A stretch of DNA of 64,000 nt from Terrimesophilobacter sp038243605 (GTDB lineage Bacteria > Actinomycetota > Actinomycetes > Actinomycetales > Microbacteriaceae): assembly GCA_038243605.1 (NCBI GenBank), contig JBBSQX010000009.1, positions 38,924 through 102,923 of the forward strand, read 5' to 3'. Made by a program: the position numbers and the translations under genes. Below are positions 50,259 to 59,537 of the stretch, one piece after another (the stretch's first letter is position 1; every line of letters begins with the position of its first letter). The notes under the pieces are model-generated. The model searched no databases and had not been told where the DNA came from. It saw only the letters and a program-made list of their open reading frames with translations.

Positions 50259-51269
50259 GTGAACCCACCAGCAACCGTCTTCACCGCCGAAAAATGCTGG
50301 CTCGGCGGATGGCGGGTTGCCACCACGATCGCGCTCGACCAGACCGGCTTTCGGCTCGCCACCGGTTGCGACCCCGCACCCGTTGGCACTATCAGGGGCA
50401 CAGTAATGCCGGGTTTTCGCGACGCCCATGTGCACCTCGGCCTCATCGACGGCATGCAATTGCTTGCCGCGGGAATCGCCGCCGTTGACGACTTTGGTTG
50501 GGAACTCGAGACCGCACGCGAGTGGCCGCACCGCGACGGAATGCCCCAGGTCACCATCGCCGGCCAGCTGCTCACCGCGCCAGGAGGATACCCGGTCGAC
50601 AGCGGTTGGGCGCCCCGCGCCGCAGCTCGTGAAGTCGTAGATCCCGGCGACGCGATCGTCGCCGTTGATGCCCAGCTCGACGCTGGTGCCGGATTCATCA
50701 AGATTGCGTTGAACTCCGATGTCGGCCCTGTACTCGACGACGAGACACTCCACGCTGTAGTCGCGCACGCACACCGCCGCGGTGTGCGCGTAGCCGCACA
50801 CACGCAAGGTGTCGGCCAGACGCAGCGCGCATTCGACGCAGGCATCGACCGCCTCGCCCATACCCCTTGGAGCGAACGGCTGCCCGACGCCATCATCGCC
50901 GCGATGGTCGGTTTCATGAGCTGGGTCAGCACGCTCGACATTCACGGGTGGGGTCGATTCGATGCAGATTTCGCGGTCGCAAACGACAACGCACGACGTT
51001 TTCATGCTGCCGGCGGCGACATCCGCTACGGAACAGACCTTGGTAATGGTCCGCTGCCACTCGGCATCAACCACCGTGAGCTTCTCGCCCTCGAACACGC
51101 TGGCCTCGACCTGGATGCCATGATCGGCGCGATAGCCCGCCCGCCTGCGACGGGTCGCTTCGGAGCGCACGTGAGCTTCACCGCGAATGACAACCGTGAC
51201 TCCCCAACAGAGTGGATCTCTAGCGCGCGTCTGATCTCACCGCACAACATCGAAGAGCACCTCTCATGA
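50259..51269 (+). CDS. Metal-dependent amidohydrolase beside tryptophan dioxygenase
   Basis: About 336 residues from GTG 50259, four bases after kynA. A compact amidohydrolase barrel: FRDAHVHLGLIDGMQLLAAG (metal H-x-H), GFIKIALNSD (Lys-like region), VAAHTQGVGQTQRAFDAGID (metal His), DRLAHTPWS and GGDIRYGTDLGNGP (metal Asp in GTDLG). It is not the usual cyclase-type kynurenine formamidase (KynB), but its position suggests it acts on formyl-kynurenine or another indole/amide product. The longer frame starting in kynA is not used. Substrate is unproven. Confidence 0.8.
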   Translation: MNPPATVFTAEKCWLGGWRVATTIALDQTGFRLATGCDPAPVGTIRGTVMPGFRDAHVHLGLIDGMQLLAAGIAAVDDFGWELETAREWPHRDGMPQVTIAGQLLTAPGGYPVDSGWAPRAAAREVVDPGDAIVAVDAQLDAGAGFIKIALNSDVGPVLDDETLHAVVAHAHRRGVRVAAHTQGVGQTQRAFDAGIDRLAHTPWSERLPDAIIAAMVGFMSWVSTLDIHGWGRFDADFAVANDNARRFHAAGGDIRYGTDLGNGPLPLGINHRELLALEHAGLDLDAMIGAIARPPATGRFGAHVSFTANDNRDSPTEWISSARLISPHNIEEHLS

Positions 51270-51285
51270 TCGCTGCCGAGGTGCC

Positions 51286-52092
51286 ATGATCCTCGATGAT
51301 GTCGATGCGCGGCCCGGAAGTGCGACGTCTCTGCTTCGCACCATCCTTGGTTCCTACATTCGGGGTGCGGGCGGATGGCTCTCGGTCGCCGAAATCGTGC
51401 GACTCATGGATGCCGTCGATATCTCCAGCGCCCACGCGCGCACGGCAATTTTGCGGATCAAAAACAAGGGTGTGCTCGTTTCCGAGAGACGCGAGGGGCA
51501 GCCTGGCTACCGGATTCATGCGGATGCCGTCACCCTGTTGGAGCGCGGCGACCGCCGAATTTTCACGTTTCGCCAACAAGCCGACGGCGGGCCATGGTGC
51601 CTGGTGTCGTTCTCACTGCCCGAAACGGAGCGTGCCGCGCGTCATCAACTTCGCAAACGATTGGCATGGATCGGATGCGGCACCGTGTCGACCGGCCTCT
51701 GGATTTGCCCGGCGTTTCTCACCGACGAGGTAGAGGAGATTCTCTCCGACCTGGGCGTGCGCCACTGGGCAACAGTGTTCATCACCGAAACTCCGCAGCC
51801 AGACGGCTCGTTGCGAGACGCTGTGCGCCGGTGGTGGGACCTCGAAACGATCGCCGGAATGCACCACAAGTTCATTGAAGGTTTTAGCGCGTGGGGGCCG
51901 CTCGATGAACCGCGAAGAGCATTCGCGCACTACATGACAATGCTGGATGCCTGGCGGCAGATTCCCTACCTCGACCCAGGACTGCAACCCTCAGCCCTGC
52001 CGGCAGGCTGGCCGGGCTTCGAAAGCGTCGCACTCTTTGATCGCCTGCGCTACGAGCTCGGGCCGACCGCAGACGAGTTCGTTAACGCCTGA
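51286..52092 (+). CDS. PaaX-family transcriptional regulator
   Basis: A 268-residue regulator: N-terminal winged helix (SVAEIVRLMDAVDISSAHARTAILRIKNKGVLVSERR..GYRI), a central ferredoxin-like domain (GPWCLVSFSLPETERAARHQLRKRL..GTVSTGLWICP) and a C-terminal PaaX_C segment (ALPAGWPGFESVALFDRL). PaaX represses phenylacetate degradation by sensing its CoA thioester; here it follows the tryptophan-degradation genes and probably controls them in response to an aromatic intermediate. No phenylacetate genes are present in the window. It starts 17 bases after the amidohydrolase stop. Confidence 0.88.
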   Translation: MILDDVDARPGSATSLLRTILGSYIRGAGGWLSVAEIVRLMDAVDISSAHARTAILRIKNKGVLVSERREGQPGYRIHADAVTLLERGDRRIFTFRQQADGGPWCLVSFSLPETERAARHQLRKRLAWIGCGTVSTGLWICPAFLTDEVEEILSDLGVRHWATVFITETPQPDGSLRDAVRRWWDLETIAGMHHKFIEGFSAWGPLDEPRRAFAHYMTMLDAWRQIPYLDPGLQPSALPAGWPGFESVALFDRLRYELGPTADEFVNA

Positions 52093-52103
52093 ACCTCTCG
52101 CCG

Positions 52104-53006
52104 TTAGGCAAGCGCAAGCATTGCGGCGGCGATAAGCGCGAGCACGAGGCCCGCGATCTGCACCGGCGCAATGCGCTCACGCAGCACGATGGCGGCGAGG
52201 ATGATGGTGCCCGCTGGGTAGAGTGCGGCGAGCACAGCCATCACCGACAAGTCTCCGATGCGAAGACCCACGAGCAACACTGAGTTCGCCGTCGCATCGA
52301 TGACGCCAGCGGCAGCGGCAAACCAGAACCCGGCTCGCCACCCTCTGCTCAGCATGCCAACAGGGGCGGGGGAGCCATCCGCTGTGACGGAGTCATTCTC
52401 GGGGCGCCGACGCAAGGCAAAGGCCACCACACCGATCACGAGGAGCATGACGAGGCCATTGACGGCGCGGTTGGCGATGAGGGGAACCAGGCCCGCGTCA
52501 TCCGGCGTCATATCGATCAGGATCAGAAAGAGCCCGATCATGGTGCCGGAACCGATCGCCATCAACAGCGCCTTGAGGCTTGGCCGCACCGCCCCCTTCT
52601 CTTTCACGAAACCAACCAGCACGACGGCCACGAGGGCGATTCCGATGGCAACGTAGCCGAATGGGGGCAAGCGTTCACCGCGAAGCAGGCCTGCAGTGAG
52701 CGGGATGAACGCGGCGACGAGTGCGGTGAGCGGCGACAGGATGCTCATCGGGCCGATGGCGAGGCATCCGTAGAGCAGGGTGATCGCGAGGGCGCCAGTA
52801 ACCCCCGAGATTCCGCCGTACAGCATGGCCTCCCACGACCAGCGCCCCCCAACGAAAGCTTCGACCGCAAACAACATCACGAGCCCCGAGCCTGCACCGA
52901 TGGCGGTGACGCGGATGGGGCTGATGCGCTTCGAAGCGATGCCACCAATGAAATCGGCGGAGCCAAAAATGAGCGCACTCGTGAGGCCAACAAGAACAGT
53001 GAGCAT
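52104..53006 (-). CDS. EamA-family drug/metabolite transporter
   Basis: A 300-residue protein with ten helices in two EamA halves (MLTVLVGLTSALIFGSADFI at the start, SILSPLTALVAAFIPLTAGL at the end of half one, SVMAVLAALYPAGTIILAAI in half two). ATG 53006 is chosen over an upstream TTG at 53015. Substrate is unknown; family members export amino acids, sugars or drugs. It is convergent with the PaaX gene, whose stop lies 12 bases away, and divergent from the acyl-CoA oxidase gene. Confidence 0.85.
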   Translation of the reverse strand: MLTVLVGLTSALIFGSADFIGGIASKRISPIRVTAIGAGSGLVMLFAVEAFVGGRWSWEAMLYGGISGVTGALAITLLYGCLAIGPMSILSPLTALVAAFIPLTAGLLRGERLPPFGYVAIGIALVAVVLVGFVKEKGAVRPSLKALLMAIGSGTMIGLFLILIDMTPDDAGLVPLIANRAVNGLVMLLVIGVVAFALRRRPENDSVTADGSPAPVGMLSRGWRAGFWFAAAAGVIDATANSVLLVGLRIGDLSVMAVLAALYPAGTIILAAIVLRERIAPVQIAGLVLALIAAAMLALA

Positions 53007-53174
53007 GACAACCAATCGAACCGTGAATTTCTACTGTAGATGCTGAGCACGACGTTGGGTGATCTCGACAGCGTCGACGAGGCTCAGGGGCGCGATCTTG
53101 TCGTTCACACACTGCACTTTCACCACCCCGTGTGAGGATGTCTAACGTAGGAGTGTTATCGAAAAGAGGTTGCA

Positions 53175-55295
53175 ATGTCTGGAACAAAGGAACGCACGGC
53201 CGCAGAGGAATCCGCGCTATCGCGCTCGATGGAAGCCGAAGTCGACCATCACATTGACACGGCCTCCGAAGCGCACGGTGCCACCGCCTCCGTGAACGTG
53301 GCCGCACTGAACGAGATACTGATGGGCTCATGGCCAGAAGTGCGCCGCGAAGCACGCGAGTTTGTGAAGAACCCCGCGCTGCACCGCCTCGATGGTTTAA
53401 GTCTCGACGAGCAGCGCCAGCGTGTGCTCGACCAACTGCACATCCTGGTGGAGCACGGCACCGTTCACCGGGCGTTTCCCCTCAGCGTCGGCGGCCTCGA
53501 AGACAACGGCGGCAACATCACGGCGTTCGAGGAACTGGTGATTGCTGACCCGTCGCTACAGATCAAGGGCGGAGTGCAGTGGGGTCTCTTTGGCTCCGCC
53601 GTCGTGCAGCTTGGCACCGAGCGCCACCACCACCTTCTCCCCGACATCATGGATCTCACGATCACTGGCGCCTTCGCCATGACCGAAATCGGGCACGGTT
53701 CGGATGTCGCCAGCATCGCCACGACGGCGACCTACGACGAGAAGACCCACGAGTTTGTGATCAATACCCCGTTCCGTGCCGCCTGGAAGGAATACCTCGG
53801 CAACGCCGGCCAGCACGGCAAAGCCGCCACAGTCTTCGCGCAGCTCATCACGAACGGCGTCAACCACGGTGTGCACGCGCTCTACGTTCCCCTTCGTGAT
53901 GACAACGGTTTTTTGCCCGGCATTGATGGCAACGACGACGGCTGGAAGGGCGGCCTCAACGGCATCGACAACGGCACGCTTGCCTTTGACAACGTGCGGG
54001 TTCCGCGCGAGAACCTGCTGAACAAGTACGGGGATGTGGCAGAAGACGGCACCTACACGTCGCCGATCGACAGCCCAGGTCGCCGCTTCTTCACGATGCT
54101 CGGCACGCTCGTGCAGGGGCGGGTGTCCTTGGATGGCGCCGCGACAGCGGCCTCCGCGCTTGGCCTTGCCATCGCCATCCGGTACGCAAATGAACGCCGT
54201 CAGTTTAAGGCGGGCGGAGACGGTGAGCAGGTGCTGCTCGACTACCAGCGCCACCAGCGTCGGCTCATCACGCGGCTTGCCACGACGTACGCCCAAACGT
54301 TTGCGCACGACGAACTGCTCGTGAAGTTTGACTCCGTGTTCAGCGGAAAGGGTGACACCGACGAGGATCGACAAGACCTCGAAACCCTTGCTGCGGCCTT
54401 GAAGCCGCTCTCCACCTGGCACGCGCTCGACACCCTGCAGGAGGCCCGTGAAGCGTGTGGCGGTGCGGGCTTCATGGCCGAAAACCGCCTTGTGGGGTTA
54501 CGCGCCGACCTCGACGTTTACGCCACCTTCGAGGGCGACAACAACGTACTGTTGCAGCTCGTCGCCAAGCGCCTGCTCACCGACTTCAGCGCCAAATTCA
54601 AGGATGCCGACATCGGCGCGCTTGCCTCATACGTTGTGAGTCAGGCGGCGGATGCTGCCTTCCACGGAACGGGGCTGCGCAAAGCCACGCAGGTGATTCA
54701 CGACTTCGGTTTGACCGCGCGCAGCATCAAAGAACTTCGCGAGACGAACGGGCAGCGCGAACTGCTCACGGATCGGGTCGAGACAATGGTCTCCGAGATC
54801 GCTGGTCGGCTGAGGGGTGCCGAAAAGATGTCGCCGGCGGATGCTGCCGAACTGTTCAACTCGCAACAGGATGAACTCATTGAGGCGGCCCGCGCCCACG
54901 GCGAACTTTTGCAGTGGGAGGCGTTCACCCGCGCCTACGAAAACCTCGAAGACGAGGGCACCCGCCAGGTGATCGAGTGGCTGCACGACGTGTTTGGGCT
55001 CGGGCTCATCGAGAAGCACCTCTCGTGGTACCTGATTCACGGAAGGCTGTCACCGCAGCGGGCACAAGCAATCACCGCGTACATTGATCGTCTGCTTGCC
55101 CGACTTCGCCCGCACGCGCAGCACCTTGTTGACGCGTTCGGCTACGAGCAGGAGCACCTGCGAGCGCCGATCTCGTCCGGGCTCGAGAAGGAGCGGCAGG
55201 ATGAGGCGCGCGAGTACTACCGTGCGCTCGCGGCATCCGGCAACGCCCCCGTCGACGAGAAAACCTTGAAGGCCAAGAAGAGAAGGAAGAAGTAG
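53175..55295 (+). CDS. Acyl-CoA oxidase
   Basis: A 706-residue flavoenzyme of the peroxisomal-type ACOX family: ~100-residue N-terminal extension, acyl-CoA dehydrogenase middle domain (GAFAMTEIGHGSDVASIATT), FAD and C-terminal domains (ACGGAGFMAENRL, YATFEGDNNVLLQLVAKRLL). It oxidises acyl-CoA to enoyl-CoA with O2, forming H2O2, in fatty-acid beta-oxidation. The Lys-rich tail KTLKAKKRRKK is unusual but not a targeting signal here. AAAGAGG lies before the ATG. It is monocistronic and followed by a large inverted repeat that may serve as terminator. Confidence 0.93.
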   Translation: MSGTKERTAAEESALSRSMEAEVDHHIDTASEAHGATASVNVAALNEILMGSWPEVRREAREFVKNPALHRLDGLSLDEQRQRVLDQLHILVEHGTVHRAFPLSVGGLEDNGGNITAFEELVIADPSLQIKGGVQWGLFGSAVVQLGTERHHHLLPDIMDLTITGAFAMTEIGHGSDVASIATTATYDEKTHEFVINTPFRAAWKEYLGNAGQHGKAATVFAQLITNGVNHGVHALYVPLRDDNGFLPGIDGNDDGWKGGLNGIDNGTLAFDNVRVPRENLLNKYGDVAEDGTYTSPIDSPGRRFFTMLGTLVQGRVSLDGAATAASALGLAIAIRYANERRQFKAGGDGEQVLLDYQRHQRRLITRLATTYAQTFAHDELLVKFDSVFSGKGDTDEDRQDLETLAAALKPLSTWHALDTLQEAREACGGAGFMAENRLVGLRADLDVYATFEGDNNVLLQLVAKRLLTDFSAKFKDADIGALASYVVSQAADAAFHGTGLRKATQVIHDFGLTARSIKELRETNGQRELLTDRVETMVSEIAGRLRGAEKMSPADAAELFNSQQDELIEAARAHGELLQWEAFTRAYENLEDEGTRQVIEWLHDVFGLGLIEKHLSWYLIHGRLSPQRAQAITAYIDRLLARLRPHAQHLVDAFGYEQEHLRAPISSGLEKERQDEAREYYRALAASGNAPVDEKTLKAKKRRKK

Positions 55296-55329
55296 CCGCA
55301 CTCCCGCGCCGTGCGGTCCCCCACTAGGC

Positions 55330-55393
55330 CCGTTTGTGCGCACTTTTGGTCGCTATGCGCGTCTCCGAACCGACAAAAAGTGCGCACAAACGG
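55330..55393. repeat. Large inverted repeat, 23-bp arms, downstream of the acyl-CoA oxidase
   Basis: Arms at 55330-55352 and 55371-55393 match at 22 of 23 positions (key parts CCGTTTGTGCGCAC and GTGCGCACAAACGG) around an 18-base loop. The stem could terminate transcription in both directions, but its length and symmetry also resemble a miniature mobile or REP-like element. The next ~170 bases are GC-rich with no gene. Confidence 0.85.
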
Positions 55394-55571
55394 ATTTCTG
55401 AGGCGGTGGCCGGCAGGGAAGAGGGCAGGGCGGGGCCCGCGGTCGGGACTGTGCCCACGTGCTCTGCGGTCGGCAGTCATTTCTCGCCCCCTCAGGGAGC
55501 GGGGCGGGGTGCGCCTCCTCAGCGACCGGGGCGGGGTCTCGCTTCGCCGTCAGAGCGCGGAACGCTGAAGC

Positions 55572-56558
55572 CTAGCCAGACTCGCGCGCGATGAGCGGCG
55601 CGGATACTTGGCGTCGCATCGGTTCGACTGGCCGCGGCTTGTCGAGCAGTTCGAGCAGCAGTTCAGCGCACTCTCTGCCGAACTGACGCGGCTGCAGGTC
55701 GACCGCGGTGATTCTGGGCGTGTGGAATTCCATCATGGGGCTATCCACCCCCGAAATGAGCTTGATGGTGTCACCGACCCGGTGGCCAAGCGTGCGCAGA
55801 ATTCCGGCGATGCGCACGGCGATGCCGTCACCCCCGGCGAGGATGGCGTCGCATCCGATGCCGGATTCAACCCACGGTTTCAACTTGGCGATGAGATCGT
55901 CGTTGGGCTCAAGAATGTCAACGACGAGCACGCGGGGCTCCGACTGGTGGTCTTCACACCAGCGGCGATACGCGGCCTCGAGTTCGCCAGCCCACGTCGA
56001 GACCTGGTCGATGAGAAGCAGACCAGGTCGCTGCGCCCCACCGTTGCGGAATCGATCGAACACCTCAACGGTGCTCGCAAAGTTGGGCGACTCCACTATT
56101 CCCCACGGGCGTGGGAGCCCCGCGCTGGGGGTGTCACCAGAGACGACGGGGAGCTCCTGCCGAAGGATTGCTTCCACCCCGAGGTCGTCGGAGTGCGGCT
56201 CCATGAGAATGAAACCATCGACGGGTGGGAAGGATTCAACACCAAGATCGCTCGGCGCGTTGGGAACGATGAGCAGCGAGGTATCATGCTCGTGCAACGC
56301 TTGGGCGACACCCAACATCGTTTCGGTGTAGTAGCCAAAATGCACGGCAGAGCTGGGCATATAGAGCCCGACGCTGCCGGTGCGGGATTGCCGCAGGGCG
56401 CGCCCTAGGCGGTTGACGCGATACCCGGTCTCTTCAAGAATTGCCAGGATTCGCTGACGCGTCTCGTTGGAAACACCCTTCTTTCCGTTGAGCACAAGAG
56501 AAACAGCGGCAGTGGAGACGCCAGCGACGTCGGCGACATCAGAGAGTGTGACTGCCAT
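55572..56558 (-). CDS. LacI-family transcriptional regulator
   Basis: A 328-residue repressor from ATG 56558 with GGGGAG five bases upstream. The N-terminal HTH is VTLSDVADVAGVSTAAVSLV with hinge RVNRLGRALRQSRTGSVGLY; the remainder is a periplasmic-binding-like ligand domain (DGFILMEPHSDD, AILAGGDGIAVRIAGILRTL, TAVDLQPRQFGRECAELLLE). It is divergent from the amidohydrolase/amino-acid transporter operon and two palindromes lie in the shared gap, so it most likely represses that operon until an inducer (perhaps the imported compound) binds. Confidence 0.9.
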   Translation of the reverse strand: MAVTLSDVADVAGVSTAAVSLVLNGKKGVSNETRQRILAILEETGYRVNRLGRALRQSRTGSVGLYMPSSAVHFGYYTETMLGVAQALHEHDTSLLIVPNAPSDLGVESFPPVDGFILMEPHSDDLGVEAILRQELPVVSGDTPSAGLPRPWGIVESPNFASTVEVFDRFRNGGAQRPGLLLIDQVSTWAGELEAAYRRWCEDHQSEPRVLVVDILEPNDDLIAKLKPWVESGIGCDAILAGGDGIAVRIAGILRTLGHRVGDTIKLISGVDSPMMEFHTPRITAVDLQPRQFGRECAELLLELLDKPRPVEPMRRQVSAPLIARESG

Positions 56559-56728
56559 CGTTTCTCCCCTCGGGTTGACCAAACGGTTCGCGCCGACGGT
56601 GTCATCTCGGCGGCAGCGCCATGTCAGAGAATACCCACATTCTCATCGCTTAACACTGTCGAATAGCAGCGATGCGCGGTCGCGAATTCTGCACTGTATA
56701 ACAAATCTAGTGTTTTAACGGCACTTAA

Positions 56729-56778
56729 CTTGATCGATTAAGTGAATTGGTTGTAAAGTCCATCATTAATCGATTAAG
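56729..56778. promoter_or_regulatory. Pair of LacI-type operators
   Basis: CTTGATCGATTAAG (56729-56742) and TTAATCGATTAA (56766-56777, a perfect palindrome) share the core ATCGATTAA and have centres 36 bp apart. They lie between LacI (minus) and the amidohydrolase operon (plus). A central CG step in a near-symmetric A/T-rich palindrome is typical of LacI-family sites. Confidence 0.7.
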
Positions 56779-56884
56779 TCGAGAATTTGTTTTCACACAT
56801 TCACGATGGCTCGATCCGCTTGTCACGCAAAATCGAGCGACGAGCGATGGGGCTCAAACGACAGAACAATGAGGTTGTGAACAC

Positions 56885-58618
56885 GTGCTGCAACTGGACC
56901 TAGTTTTCGTCAAGGGGTACCTCTTCGACGGGGTAGCGACGTCGCCCATCAAAGCGGATGTCGGTGTAAAGGATGGCGTTATCGTCACCCTCGACGCCTC
57001 CGAGGTCGACGCCGGAACTACTCCCCAGACGCGAGTGGTCGACCTCACCGGAAAACTCCTGCTCCCCGGATTCATTGACGCGCACGTTCATCCCGTTGAG
57101 GCAGGCGTCGAACGACTGGGCTGTGACCTTTCACCCGGGTGGGCGCGCGAGGACTACTTGCGCATCATCCGCGAATACATGGCCCAGAACCCTGCCAGCG
57201 AATGGATTATTGGCGGGGGCTGGCAGCAGGCCGCCTTCCCTGGAGGCGCACCCCTCGCGATTGATCTTGATGAACTTTCGGCCGACAAACCCATCATCAT
57301 CTCCAATCGGGACCACCACAGTGCGTGGGTCAACTCGATTGTGCTGCGCATGGCGGGAATCGACAAAGACTATCCAGACCCCGCGGATGGGCGAATCGAA
57401 CGGGACGCCGAGGGTAACCCCACCGGAACCCTGCACGAGGGTGCGCGAATGTTGGCACTCAATCTCGCTCCACAGCCGACGCGCGAACAACGCTACGCGG
57501 GTCTGCTTGAGGCGCAGCGGTACTTGCACTCCTTCGGGATCACCGGGTGGCAGGATGCGCTTATCGGCAACTACGGCAGCCACAATGCCGACATCGTGCA
57601 CCTCTACCAACAAGCGATCGACAGCGGGCAAATGCAGGCGCGGGTCAACGGTGCAATCTGGTGGGATCGGGAGGGTGACGAAACTCAGCTCGAACAGATT
57701 CTGACCCTGCGCGAACAGTTTCAACACGAGCTCTTTCGGGTCACCGCCGTCAAGATCATGCAAGACGGCGTCACCGAGAACAAGACAGCAGCAATGACGT
57801 CCCCTTACCTCGCCCCTCACTGTTCGTGCGCCGGCTCCGACACGGGCATCTCCTTCATTGAGCCAGAGAACCTCAACGACTACGTCACCCGCATCGATGC
57901 CACCGGCCTGCAAGCCCACTTTCACGCCATCGGCGACCGCGGTGTTCGGGAGTGCCTCGATGCCGTGGCGGTGGCCCGCGAACACAACGGTGATTCTGGG
58001 GTGACCCACCACATTGCGCACCTGCAGTTGGTGCATCCGGATGACCGTGCCCGCTTCGCCGAGCTGAATGTCGCCGCGAACATTCAAGCCTTGTGGGCCG
58101 CAAATGACCCCCAGATGGTGAAACTCAACCTGCCGATCATCGGCGAGGAGCGCAGCAACTGGCAGTACCCGTTCGCCAGCCTGCTTGCCGCGGGGGCGCT
58201 CCTCTGTGCGGGGTCGGACTGGCCGGTCACGAGCCCAGACCCGTGGCTCGGAATTCATGTCGCCGTCAATCGGCAGCACCCGGCGGGGCACCCGGATTAC
58301 AACCCCAACGTCTTCGTGCCGGGGGAGCGCATCACCCTCGATGACGCCCTGCGCGCGTACACGAACCACAGCGCGCGCATCAACGGGCGCGAAGACCACA
58401 CCGGCGCGATCAAGGTCGGCTACGCCGCCGACCTCGTCGTGGTGGACAGAAACCCGTTCGACCACCCGGTTCACGAGATCGGTATGACGCGAACGGTCGA
58501 GACGTTCTTCGCAGGCACATCGGTGTACGCCACCGTGCGCAGCGGGGCGGAGCAGAGCAGCTTCTCAGCAGCACAGCCAAGAGAAAAATCACACATCAAA
58601 GGAGACCATTCACCATGA
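56885..58618 (+). CDS. Amidohydrolase of the YtcJ-like family
   Basis: A 577-residue amidohydrolase. Metal motif GFIDAHVHPVEAG near residue 63, then ISNRDHHSAWVNS, later QAHFHAIGDRGVRECLDAVA and HHIAHLQLVHPDD (metal His residues), and AGSDWPVTSPDPWLGIHVAV (metal Asp). YtcJ-like enzymes hydrolyse N-acyl or amide bonds in secondary metabolites or amino-acid derivatives. GTG 56885 has GAGG about ten bases upstream. It is the first gene of the LacI-controlled operon and overlaps the binding-protein gene by four bases, so hydrolysis and amino-acid uptake are linked. Confidence 0.88.
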   Translation: MLQLDLVFVKGYLFDGVATSPIKADVGVKDGVIVTLDASEVDAGTTPQTRVVDLTGKLLLPGFIDAHVHPVEAGVERLGCDLSPGWAREDYLRIIREYMAQNPASEWIIGGGWQQAAFPGGAPLAIDLDELSADKPIIISNRDHHSAWVNSIVLRMAGIDKDYPDPADGRIERDAEGNPTGTLHEGARMLALNLAPQPTREQRYAGLLEAQRYLHSFGITGWQDALIGNYGSHNADIVHLYQQAIDSGQMQARVNGAIWWDREGDETQLEQILTLREQFQHELFRVTAVKIMQDGVTENKTAAMTSPYLAPHCSCAGSDTGISFIEPENLNDYVTRIDATGLQAHFHAIGDRGVRECLDAVAVAREHNGDSGVTHHIAHLQLVHPDDRARFAELNVAANIQALWAANDPQMVKLNLPIIGEERSNWQYPFASLLAAGALLCAGSDWPVTSPDPWLGIHVAVNRQHPAGHPDYNPNVFVPGERITLDDALRAYTNHSARINGREDHTGAIKVGYAADLVVVDRNPFDHPVHEIGMTRTVETFFAGTSVYATVRSGAEQSSFSAAQPREKSHIKGDHSP

Positions 58619-59526
58619 AACGAATCACACTCAGCAGTCTGGCGGCAGTCGCCGTCGTGGCGATGCTTGCCGGCTGCACGTCGGCGGCCACGTCATCCGG
58701 CAGCGCAAGCACCGAGGGCCGCCAGACAGGCTTCGATATGTCCACGATCACCACCAGCAAGGACGCCATTGCGCTTCTGCCGAAGGACGTCGTCACGGCC
58801 GGCAAGCTCGTCATCGGGGTCGACCCCACCTATGCGCCGAACGAGTTCAAAGACAAAGACGGCAACCCGGTTGGGTGGGAGATCGACCTGATGGATGCCA
58901 TGGCCGCAAAGCTTGGCGTGAAGACCGAGTACAAGGTTGCCAAGTTTGACAACATCGTGCCGAGCATCCTCGGTGGCAAGTACGACATGGGTCTCGGTGG
59001 TTACTACGACACCACGAAGCGTCAAGAAACGCTCGACATGATCGACTTCAACATCGCAGGGAACCAGTTCGCCTCACCGGCGGACAAGCCGATCAAGTCT
59101 GAGCTCGACGTCTGTGGCCTCAAGGTTGCCGCCCAGAATGGTGGATCTGCTCCGCTGATCTACCTGCCAGAGTTGGACAAGCAGTGTGCGGCAGCCGGCA
59201 AAGAGCCCATCACGATTCTCGGGTACGACACGCAGGATGATGCCACCGCATCCCTCACGCTCGGTCGCACCGACGCGATGGTCGCCGACTCTCCGGTCGT
59301 TGGCTACGCCGTCAGCCTGAGCAAAGGCAAGCTCGTCACCTCAGACGTGTACGGATCGACCCTTTCTGGCACCCCGGTCTTGAAGGACCGCGGTACCTTC
59401 GCCAAAGCGGTGCAGAGTGCGCTTCAGGAATTGATGTCTGACGGAACGTACCTGCAGATTCTCACCTACTGGGGCGTAGAGACTGGAGCGATTGACAAGA
59501 TCCAGATCAACGGCGCCACGGAGTAA
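58615..59526 (+). CDS. Amino-acid ABC transporter substrate-binding lipoprotein (family 3)
   Basis: 303 residues: signal with lipobox AMLAGC, then the SBP_bac_3 fold (KLVIGVDPTYAPNEFKDKDG, GWEIDLMDAMAAKLGVK, VPSILGGKYDMGLGGYYDTTKRQ). Members bind polar amino acids such as glutamine, arginine or cystine. The GGD..G and YDT signals are normal. It overlaps the amidohydrolase by four bases and is followed by permease and ATPase genes. Confidence 0.93.
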   Translation: MKRITLSSLAAVAVVAMLAGCTSAATSSGSASTEGRQTGFDMSTITTSKDAIALLPKDVVTAGKLVIGVDPTYAPNEFKDKDGNPVGWEIDLMDAMAAKLGVKTEYKVAKFDNIVPSILGGKYDMGLGGYYDTTKRQETLDMIDFNIAGNQFASPADKPIKSELDVCGLKVAAQNGGSAPLIYLPELDKQCAAAGKEPITILGYDTQDDATASLTLGRTDAMVADSPVVGYAVSLSKGKLVTSDVYGSTLSGTPVLKDRGTFAKAVQSALQELMSDGTYLQILTYWGVETGAIDKIQINGATE

Positions 59527-59537
59527 GTCAGGAAACC

